Source of the DNA: Micractinium sp. NFX-FRZ
Lineage: Eukaryota > Chlorophyta > Trebouxiophyceae > Chlorellales > Chlorellaceae
Direction: 5' to 3'
DNA: 64,000 nt
Assembly (NCBI GenBank): GCA_029339195.1
Contig: JAPTJF010000008.1
Span: 62,001-126,000 of the forward strand
Made by a program: the position numbers and the translations under genes. Under the pieces are notes generated by a model that worked only from the letters and a program-made list of their open reading frames with translations, had not been told where the DNA came from and ran no database searches. This document shows positions 44,341 through 54,500 of the stretch, piece after piece (positions within the stretch are counted from its first letter, which is position 1; every line of letters starts with the position of its first letter).

Positions 44341-45585
44341 TCAGACGGCGCCTCGGCTGCCACTGCCCAGCTGCCGCCAGCGGGGCAGGCGGTGGACGTG
44401 CGGTGCCGACCCACACCAACCCGAGTGAACAGGGTTCTCTCGGTCGAGCCTTAACTGGATCTGGCCTATGTGATCGAGTATAACGGTCCATGAATATTGA
44501 TACCAACTGGCCTCGAGCTCACGACAAGCCAGGTCACGGCAGCACGGTCAGGGTTGGCCAGGGAGGTGAGGTGACAGTTGGCTGCAGCGGGCACACCCGG
44601 CAATACGTTCCTCAATCATAACCAAGAGACGTTGGTGGTTGGACCAACCCCGATTCATGGCACAAGCATGGACGCTCTGCAAAAGAGCTGGGCCAGCCAC
44701 CGCTGAGCGGTTTCATACAAGCGTGCCTGGCATGCATTGCTGTGCTACATACAGTGCTGTGCTAGCTTGTGCTAAACAAAGAATCTACCCGATGGGCATG
44801 ATGCTTCAGATGGTTGCGTGGCGGATTGGGGTTCGATCAGGAAGGTCATTGCGCGCTCAGCTGCCTAGTGCTAGCTGGGGTCAATCTACTGCGGCGGCCT
44901 GCACACCAGTCACAGGCGGCACCGCAGGCACTGTCAGGCAGGGAGCTGGAGGAGCATAAGTTGAAGAAAGAATGGCTAATGGCAGGCGGAGAGGACGAGC
45001 CCGAAAGGAATAGGTGGGAGAAGAGAGACGGTGGGGTACAGTGGGGAGGGGGCGACAGAGGAGGGGGGATGTGAGGACGAGGGAGGGGGGCGACAGGGAG
45101 GGAGGACGGCGGCCGGGGGATGGCGGGCGCATATCAAAAGGGGGGGCATGGGGGCTACAGTGGCCGGCGACGTGCAGAGGCAATGGGACCCTGCAGCGCC
45201 GGCCGTCAAATGGGGGGGGGGGAAGCGGGTCTGGACAGACGTTGCACGAAGGGAGGGACGCTTTGCGTAGGGCGGGATGCACCCGGACTAGCACTGGTGG
45301 GTATACAAGGAAGCGTGGCACAAGAGGGGGGGGGGGGGGGGGGGCGGGGGGGGGGGGGGGGGCGCACGGGGCGGGCCGTGGGAGTGTGACCAAGTGAAAC
45401 TGGAGGGAAGTGATAGGGGGAGAAGGACAGGGGCTGCGCGCTGCCCAGGGGAAGTCTGGCAGGCAGCGCAGCAGCGGGCTGTGGACAGAAGCGGCCCTGG
45501 CGGACGCGTTGGCAGCGGCTGCTGTGCACGCTGCAGACTGCCAGCCAAGCACAGCATGGGTTTGGTAGGGCGATAACCACGCTGG
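44341..45585. other. Intergenic: promoter of ARM/SAM gene and 3' flank of fasciclin gene
   Basis: The half next to 44340 should hold the ARM/SAM promoter. 45005-45362 is strongly G-rich on the plus strand and ends in a long G tract. No gene or RNA gene was recognised; open frames in the G-rich part are compositional. Confidence 0.5.
45326..45362. repeat. Poly-G tract, nearly 37 bases of G with one C
   Basis: Two runs of about 18 G interrupted by a single C. It lies 224 bp upstream (in plus coordinates) of the fasciclin stop codon, so the transcript of that gene would be C-rich here. Confidence 0.95.
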
Positions 45586-48125
45586 CTAGCACGTCAGCAG
45601 CCAGGCAGCGGCTGTCGCCGCCGCTGCCAGCGAGGCCCACGAGGCGCGGCCAGCTCTGTCACTGGCGCCACCGCCCGAGGGCGGCGGCGGCGGCGCCAGC
45701 AGCGAGTTCCGGACTATCTGCCCAGCATCCGACACCACCGTCTGGGTGCTTCCGCTGCTGATGGTGGTTTGGTCATCCCCGTCACCATCGTCGGTCACGG
45801 ATGCCGCCGCAGTGGTGCCGCAACCTGCCAGCGTGCCATTCACGGTGATGAGCTGGCCGGCGGCCGCCAGGGTGGCACAGTCGGGCAGCATGCCAGGTGG
45901 CGCTGGAGGCGACGGCGGCGCAGGCGGTGCCGGCGGCGCCGACGCGCCGCCCTCTTCCTCCTCCTCCTCCTCCCCTTCCTGAATGCCCAACGACATGTCG
46001 CCTGCGCCCTGCTGTGCCGGAGGGGCCACCAGGGCTGCCCCCGTGCCGTTGCGCACGCCGCCGGCAGCGGCGCCGGGTGTCAGTGGCGCCGGTGGCGGGC
46101 TGGGGCGGATGAGGTCCAGCAGGCTTTGCCACACAGTCCCGTTGACGTGTTGGTCAGCGGCCAGGTGCGGCAGGGAGGAGATCTTGGCAAAGGGGAGCAG
46201 CACGGAGTCGATGACCAGCATGTGAGCCCCGCACACCTGCAGAGTGGCATGCAAGGTGTGACCACATGAGTGACACAGAAGAATGCACATGGCAGCAGCA
46301 GCAGGGCTTCGAGCAGAAGGAGCAGCGGCAGCAGCAGCAGCAGCGGAGCGGAGCGGAGAACGCATGTGCTGTCGGACGGCAAGGGGCAAGGTGGGTGGCG
46401 GGACGGGTGCGGCCTCTGTGACAAGCATGCAGCAGCATAACATGCATATGCATTGCCCCGAGACCTCCCGGCTGCACAGCGCGCACCTCGTGCTCCCGCA
46501 CCAGGCTGGCGTGGTTCTGGGGCGCCCGGCCGGATGCGATGAACCCTTCCCCGTACTTGTCCATCTGCCGGGGCACGCCGGGGGGGGTGGAAGATGGGGA
46601 AAGCACAGGGCGGTGGGTGCATTGCCCAACTCGACAACACTGCGCTCTCCACCCAAGCATCTTTTTCTGGCAGCAAACGCGTCCGCACCCTACTCTCCTA
46701 AACCCTATAGTTCAACCAGTATTTAGATGAGGGTTCTGCTTCCACCGCACCCCACCCCACCCCGCCCTGCCCCCGCTCACATCCACCATGAGCTCCTTGT
46801 TGATTGCGGGACCCAGGGCCGAGAGCACCGAGTACTTTTGGGCCATCTGGTCCGCGCTGTACCCGCGGCCCAGCACCTGCGGGGTGCCACATCAGCAGGG
46901 CGCAGGCGCCACGTCAGCAGTATGTCAGTCAGCAAGAGGGTGCAAGGCCCGTGCCGCACTGGCCCCCTGCTGTGTGCGCCACCACCCTCTCCCCAGCCCG
47001 CCAGTCTAACGAGACACAGCACCAGCACGGCACACTGCCAAATAGCTGCCTGAGGGAGCAGCAGCGCCGCGACACAGCCCCCGAAGGCTTGATAGCACAG
47101 CAGCAGGCACAGCACCCCCCTACTCGCTTGCCTGGTGGTATAGCAGCAGCGCAGCAAAGCCGTCTTGAAGATCCCTCAGCTCCTTCTGGCTCTTGCTCCC
47201 TGCGGCATAGGCACGCCCCAGCCCACTCAGCGCCAGCAACGGCAGCGGCGAACCAGCCGCGGCAACGGCAGCGGCAGCAACAGCAGCAGCAGCAGCAGCA
47301 GCTGGCAGCCTCTACAGAAACAACAGCACCAGCGGTAGAGTGGCAGCTGGCAGCTGTCACAGACACGGCAGCAACTAGCGGCAGTGAGTAGTCGGGCGAG
47401 CGGGCATAAGAGGTGGTGGGCATGTGCAGTTGCCAACTGATTCCAGTGGCAAGTGTGGGTCAAATAAGGTGGGAGACAATCCTCAGCGGCTGCCTCCCTA
47501 GGCCCTGCCCAGCCTGATTTCTGCCCCAACCGATCCCTCTCACCAGCCCCTGTTCTCACCCACCCCACCCTGCTCACCAAACAGGCGGGCCCAGGCCGCG
47601 TCAGTGGGTGCCAGCAGCGTGAAGTCGCGCTGGCTGTACTTGCCGAATGGGATGAAGAAGTTGAGGGGCGTGAGCTGCTGCACAGCCACCAGCACAGTCA
47701 GGTCGGGCGCCTGCTTGGCTACCCCCCATAGCCCCACCCTGCACTCGTCTGGCACCGCCGACGCTGCCGCCGACGGTGTGCGCAGCAGGCGGCGCACGGT
47801 GCCGCCAACGACAGCCTGCAGGCGCTCAAGTAAGTACGAGGCATGCGGTAGAGCAAGTGCAGGGTGGTGAGTGCACTGCAAATGATGGTGACATGACAGC
47901 GGCTGCTGAGCCGGGCGGCAGGCAGGAGGCGCCGGCGGGGCACTGGGAGCGGTGCCACCAGGCTGCTCGCCCACCACTGCCCGCCTCGCACTGTCGGACG
48001 CTCCGCAACTCTTCCCTCTTTGTGCTCACCTGCTGGGGGTTGACAGCCGCTGCCCCGACTGCAGGCCCCGCGGCCTGGACGAACAGCAGAGCCGCGGCAA
48101 GCAGCAGCCTCACGGGCGGCCTCAT
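45586..48125 (-). CDS. Fasciclin (FAS1) domain protein with GPI-type C-terminus, 408 aa
   Basis: Six exons: 48030-48125, 47578-47815, 47132-47199, 46781-46876, 46487-46564, 45586-46236 (1227 nt). FAS1 domains mediate adhesion at the cell surface or wall. The start at 48125 gives a signal peptide (PPVRLLLAAALLFVQAAG); an upstream in-frame ATG at 48416 would bury it. FAS1 box H1 is DFTLLAPTDAAWARLFG, the middle has YHQVLGRGYSADQM, and box H2 is HMLVIDSVLLPFAKI. One domain is present. It is followed by a linker of Glu, Pro, Ala and Ser (GEEEEEEEGG, then APPAPPAPPSPPAPP) like arabinogalactan-type glycomodules. The last 20 residues (ASWASLAAAATAAAWLLTC) are hydrophobic after small residues, as in GPI-anchor signals. 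Intron 3 has a GC donor (CAG/GCAAGC, 47131). Confidence 0.88.
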
Positions 48126-48526
48126 ACGCCAATTGAGCGTCAGGAGAGGAGAGCCATGACGGCCAGCCGGCGGGCAGGTGCTCAAGGGCACGAAGCTGGT
48201 TGGAGTCTCTCTGGCTGCAACCTCTACAGCAGGGGTGCGACCCGCCCCTTCCAGACGCGCTAGCAGCGTGTGGTCGGCACGGTTGCACAGCGCCAGCCGC
48301 AGGAGGGGCGCTTTGGGGCGAGGGGCGATGGCCATCGCGATGGAAGCGCCAGGTGGCTGCCAGGCTGGCCAAGGCGCCCAATTTGGCGCTTGCAGCTGGG
48401 CCAATAATGCGATCATGCCAGGCCTCAGAGAGACTCCCCAGTGAGCCCGACCCAGCGAACGCCCTGTCGTGCTCTCAAGTTCTCAAGCCCTGCCCTGCTG
48501 CTGTTCTGCAGTCGCTCGCCCCCACA
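48126..48526. promoter_or_regulatory. Divergent promoter region, fasciclin / vacuolar sorting receptor
   Basis: 401 bp between starts at 48125 (-) and 48527 (+). Both promoters and 5' UTRs must fit here, so shared control of two secretory-pathway genes is possible but not shown. ccaataatg at 48401-48409 is a possible CCAAT-type box. Confidence 0.45.
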
Positions 48527-51500
48527 ATGCGACGCGGGCTGCTGCTGCTGGCAGCCCTTGCGCTGGCGGGTGTGGGGGTCAATGCTCGCTTTGTGATCGA
48601 GGAAGGAGGTCTCAAAGTGGTGCTCCCGGACGAGGCCAAGCGCCAGTTCCCTCTGGGTTTTGACATGGCGCTGGCCAACTTTGGTGAGGGGGCAGGAGGG
48701 GGAAGATGAGGCCGCAGGGCAGGCAGCGCAGGGGCAGGCGGTGACTGGCGGCAGGTGCGGCGGGGCCGCCACAGCGTCGAGGCGGGCACGCGTGCAAGGG
48801 CCCTCTAGCCGGGCAGGCGGGCGCCCCAGCAGCCGCATTTGAACAGCAAAGTTTTGGGCAGTGGCGCTAATGACTGCAGCAGCCCGCACTGCTGCCCGGC
48901 TGTTGCGGCGGCAGTCGCTTCGCTGGCACCCGCCTCCTGTGAGGCGCCGCGTGCAAGCACGCCACTCCACCCGTCCGCATTTCCCTCGCCGCAGGCGCGC
49001 CCCGGTATGGCGGCACGCTGCGCGGCCGCCTCGTCTACGTGCACCCCGACTTTGGGCAGGCGTCCAGCTGTGCACCCGCCAACTGCTCCTACGCCTGCCA
49101 AGACTTGACTGTGAGGCCGGGCTGTTGGGTGCTGGCTGCCAGTGGGCCAGGTGGGTGCATGAATCTCTGCCGCCGGTTGGCGGCGTTTCTCCCCCCCCTG
49201 CTCGCCCCCCCTTTACCAACCAACACAAACTAACCTTACGAACTGTGACCCACATGCAGAAAGCCAACCCTCCGGTGGACCTCCGTGGGGAGGCGGCGGA
49301 GACTTACATCATGCTGGTTGACAGAGGGCCGCCCGCGCCGGGTGCAGCCTGCAAGTTTGCCGAGAAGGTGCGCCTGTGTGGGTGTAAGTGCAGGCATGGG
49401 TGTGGGTGCTGTAGCAGGCTGGGACATTGGTTGCATGGGACACTGCTGCTGGTGCTGCTACCGTGGGCTGCTGCCAACAGCTTCAGTAAGCAGTGTCTGT
49501 GCTGCTGCTGCTGCCGTGGGTTGCATGGGTCAGCTGAGGAGGCGTGCAGTGTAATGAATGCGTTGAGGGCTGCCGGCAGCGGAGCAGCCTGCACGTTTGC
49601 ACAGAAGGCATATGCACGCCCACTAAGGCAGCGGCACCAACTATGTCACAATCCGCTGCACGGAGCAGCATCATGAGAGGGCGCTGCAATTGGCGTGGCG
49701 CTGTGTGCTGCTTCCGCCTGCTGCTGTGGGTGCCCGTGGGCTGCGTTGTGCTGCTGCTGTTCTTCTGCTCTGGAGCAGCCTTGTTCGCTGGTGCATCGTG
49801 GTGCTCCCCCATGCTGCTGCCGCTGCTGCTGCTGTTGCTGCTGCCATGTGCTGCTGCAAAGGACGCTGCTGTTGTGCTCATTCGTGCGCCACCTGTTGGA
49901 ATGCTGCATGTGTGGACACGCCTCCCTCACTCCCGACACTGCTGGACCGTTTTGGGCCGCTGCCTGCCATGCCTGCCCTGCCGTGCCCGTCTCAAGGTGC
50001 CCGCCGAGGCCTCGGCAGGCCTGCCCACCCTGCTGCCCACCGATCTGCTGCCCACCATGCTGCCCCTCCCCTGCTCCTCGCCTGCTGCTCCCCATCATGC
50101 CTGCGCCTGCCCACCATCTCACCGTCCCCGGTCCCTCGCTAGGCACACCTGCAGTACGGAGTGTGCAGCGGCCCACCCTCCCTCTGCCCCTACCTCTGCG
50201 GTGCTCTCTCCTCCCCGCAAGCATCGGGACACGCAGCAGCCGGGCGCCCACCACGCCCCCACTGCCTGCCATCTCTCCACCTCCCTGTCCGCCTGCAGGT
50301 GTGGAACGTGCAGGGGTCGGGTGCCCGGGGCGCGATTGTGGTGAATTACGAGGACAAGATGACGACGATGGAGGCGCCTGACGAGGATGACGAGGCAAAC
50401 CTGAAGTACTTGACGTGAGGGGGAGGGGGCGGGGTTGACATCACGAGGGGAGCAGGCATGCAGGGCGGGACGGGTAAGTGACACCGGCGTCTGATGAGGG
50501 TGACGAACCAACGTGTTCAAACAGCCAGTACTTGATTGAGCGGGGAGGTGGTGAGTTGCGAGGGAGCAGGCACGTGGCGATGTGGGCATGTGGGGGAACA
50601 GGTGACTCATATCTCTCCTTTCACTGCCCCAACCATCACCAAAGCGTCCCGAGGCGCATCACCACCATCCCTGCCGCGCTTGTGAGACCAAGGATTCCCA
50701 CCCACTCGCCATTGTTGTGTCCCTCTGCACACCCTCAACCGGTGCAGCAACATCACCATCCCCACCGTTTGTGTTTGTGAAGAAGACGAACCTTGGATTC
50801 CCCCTCCACATAGATCCCAAACTACCTCTCCCCGCCTGCCCTCAACACCCCCCCCCCCCCCACCCCCCCCACCCACCCCACCCCCCCCTTCACCGCAGCA
50901 ACATCACCATCCCCGCCGTGTTTGTGAACAAGACGACGGGCGACGCGCTGCGGCGGCTGATGTCTGGGGGCGGCAAGGCGGTGTACGTTTCCATGGATTG
51001 GACAGACATACTGCCCCGCAAGCAGCAGGTGGGCGGGGGTGTGGCGTGGGACGGGAACAGAGAGTGCTGCAGCGGGCAAGCGATGCTGCATGCACGATGG
51101 ATGAATGGGGCGAGCTGTCTGCAAGACACCGCTGTGCGGATTCCCCGGCAGGATTGGGGGCCCGTGCAGGGGATCATTCGGCATCTGCTGCTGTCTCACC
51201 CGCTCTCACCTGACCACTCCCACCCTTGCTTGCCACAGTGCCCTCTCCCTCCTGCGTACGTGGGGAAGTCTGACTCAAACACCACTCGCTTCCATATGCT
51301 CCTTTCCTCCACCCATCCTCTCACACCATGGTACCCGCCCCTCGCCTCCCCCCGGCTGCCAGGTGTCCTGGGAGTTTTGGACCAACAGCAACGACCAGTG
51401 CGGCCCCGTGTGCGACGTGCAGAAGGATTTCATCAAGGAGTTTGTTCCCGTGGCCAAGGTGTGCCCTGTTTTTATCACGATGTGGTTGATTGACTTGGCT

Positions 51501-54500
51501 CGGGGTGGAGGGAGCATCTCGGCGCCGAGGGGTTTGCGCCCGCGGCCAAAGTGTGAAGTGCTTCAAGCCCAGGTGTGGTGTCACCACTGGGATTACAAGG
51601 GTGGGTCAAACTCAGGGCGGCGTGGGGGAGCAGGAAAGCATTAAGGAGTGCGTGCCTGTTGCAAATTGTGGGGGTGTCCACTTCAAGGAGATAAACACCG
51701 TTTTTTCTTTAAAATTTTAACAATGTTCATTGCCCCGCACCGCACTGCACCGCCTCGTGCACGAGCCCACCCTCTGCACCCTCCCTTATCCTCCCTGCCA
51801 CCCTCGCTCCGCCTCCCCAGGACTTTGACTCCCACAACTGGACCGTCTTCACGCCGCACTACATTGTGTGGATCTGCCCCACGCCCTACCGCAGCAGGTG
51901 GGGTACACTCGTGCATTTTCCTGTTTGCGTGAAGTGTGCAATCGAGCAGCACGTGGGTTCGAAGAGCAGGTTCTCCGGGCAGGTTAAGAGCACACATGTG
52001 CTCACTGCCGCCTCTGCTGCTGCTGCTCCTCCCCCTGTGTGTGCGCACCCACCCGCCTGCAGCGCCGAGTGCACCACCCAGTGCATACGGAATGGCCGGT
52101 ACTGCAGCCCCGACCCCGACGGCAACTTCACTGCTGGCTACGAGGGGCGGCATGTGGTGCAGGTGAGGCCACGCCAATTTCACCCGGCCCGTCTCGGTTG
52201 TTAATTTAGGCTAGTCCTTACAGCTATTCATATCCCCTGGGGAGCATTCGTCTTTCTTGTTTCCACCTGTCCTTGTTGTCCCTGTGAGAGCCCGATCCCC
52301 AGCGGCCTCCAGGCTCTGTCCGGCAACCACCCCCTTGTACATAACCCTTGCCCTCGCGCTTTGCTGTGCCACCCTGGCAGGAAAACCTGCGGCAGCTGTG
52401 CGTCTTCAAGCTGGCGAAGGATGCGGGGAGGCCGTACCTGTGGTGAGGGGCACACGCCAGTTATAGAGGCGGGATGGGGCAGGCAGGCAGGCATAACGGC
52501 GGTCAGGGGCTCGGCCGGAGCTGGGGAATGCTGCGCTGCGCTGCGCTGCGGCACGCCGTGGACACGGAGCCATGCTGCGCCATGCTGTGCCATGCTGAGC
52601 CACGCTGTGTCGGTGGCCACCCGCAGGTGGGACTACGTGACCCTGTTTGGTGATCGGTGCGACATGGAGAGCAAGAAGTATGGGCACGACTGTGCAATGG
52701 AGGTGTGCGGGCGTGTGTGATTGGTGTGTGTGTGTGTGCGTGGAGGTTGGGGGCGAGATGGCGGGGGCAGGAGGGCATGAGGGAAGCAGAAGCAGAAGGG
52801 TGGATGGGCGTGGATGGGGTGGTCCACAGCACCAGGCGCCGACACACTGTAGTGACTGCTGGGGAAGCATGTTCACGTTTGCAACGGCTGCTCCCTTCCT
52901 GCCTGCCTCTGCCACCCTTCAGGTGTTTGCCGAAATCAATAAGGATGGGTGGTCCTCTACCAAGGCGCTGGAAGACTGCATTGGTGATGAGAAGACTGAT
53001 GCCCCTCACGACATCATGGAAGCGCAGCTGGCGTCGCAAAAGGGGAATGACACCTCGGGGCAGGGGGAGGTGAGGCCCACTCCTGCTCTTGGTGTAGCCA
53101 CTTTCGTGTGTTGCGGATGCGGCCTCCTGCATCAGCATAGATGTTGGCAGCGACAACATCACAAGGCTGGGAGTCGTGGAGCGTGGGACGCGGGGCCGGG
53201 GGTTGGGGTTGGTGAGCAGGGTGGTGCCAATCATTTCGATGAGTGGGGCGACCTTATGCGCCTTTGTGTTGATTTGCGGTGCATCTGCCCTGCACACGGC
53301 GCCCGGTCTTTTCCCCGCACACTACATGCACCAGTGGTGCTCAGCACGACACACGTCTCATCACACACAGCCTCACCCAGCACCTCACACATCTCAACTT
53401 TGTGCACTGTTTCCAACTTCAGGTCTTCATCCTGCCCACCATTGAAACCATATCTCTACTGAGCACGTCATGTGCGCTGTCTTGTGCCTCAGGTCTTCAT
53501 CCTGCCCACCATCCGGATCAACGGCGCCCAGTACCGGGGCAAGATGGCGACAGCCGAGGTGCTACGCGCGCTGTGTGCCGGGTTCGTGGCCGGCAACATG
53601 CCCTCCGCCTGCAGCAAGGTGGGTGGGTACTGGGTGCGAGTGGTGAGGGCAGATGGGGTGTTTGGCACTGGGCAGGAGCGGGGGCACTGCTGTCCATTCC
53701 GCTGGCCGGCCCCCAGCCTGGCTTCGGCCCCCCTCACCTCGCTCTCTCTCTCAGGTCGAGAGCAGGCTGCTGCTCACGCTCGCTGCTGCGGGGCGCTGCC
53801 TGTCGCCGGCCTGGCTTCTGCCCTACATTCACCTGTGCCATGCTTTGTCGTGCTGTGCTGCGCTGTGCTGCGCTGTGCTGTGCAGGCGCTGGACGATGCG
53901 TGCATGCAGGGGGGCAAGGGCTACCAGGACTGCGCCTCGCGGGAAGACGGCAAGACGCAGGTGGGTGCCGGGGCGAGGTTCACAAGGGGGCCGGCGGGCA
54001 GGGCTGCTGGGCCGGAGGGTGTAGCAGCGAGAGCTGGGTGATGTGGGTGGGGACGATTGTTGGTGCACCCCTGAGCGGTGCGCCCACGGCCTGCAAGTTG
54101 CACGACCGCGTCTGTCCGCCTCCCAAAGCAGCCTTTGAGTCTTGTGACACGATGCATCTGCCCCTCTCTGCAAGCGCAGTGCGTCAACACCTTCACTGGA
54201 TACAACTGCACATGCGGCCACGGCTTCATCCCGCATGCAGAGCCCGGCGGCGGAGAGGTGCGCCCCTGCCCACTTTGCCAATGGCTGGCTGCCTGCGCAG
54301 TTGCCTGCCGGCTGCGTTGTGCACTGCCGTTTGGATGCGCTGCTGTGCGCCGTTGCCTGCTGACCGCGGCGTGCACTGCGCAGGCTGGCGCTCTGTCCCT
54401 TGCTCTGCCCTGCTGTGCTTTGCTGGCCAGATGTGTTGCTTCCCCCCACTCGCCTCCCATCTTGTGGCCCCCGCTTTGAAGTCATTGCCTGTGCATCAAC

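Noticed and set aside
44800..44860. Possible tRNA because of a ggttcgatc box-B-like string near 44830
   Set aside because: No box A at the right distance and no cloverleaf could be drawn. Other ggttcga matches in the window fail the same way.
45014..45397. Gly/Arg-rich open frames in the G-rich block
   Set aside because: Purely compositional; they disappear when the G tract is ignored, and no splice structure or family match exists.
48126..48416. Longer fasciclin start at the ATG at 48416
   Set aside because: It would add 97 residues in front of a typical signal peptide and fill most of the divergent promoter. The ATG at 48125 is preferred.
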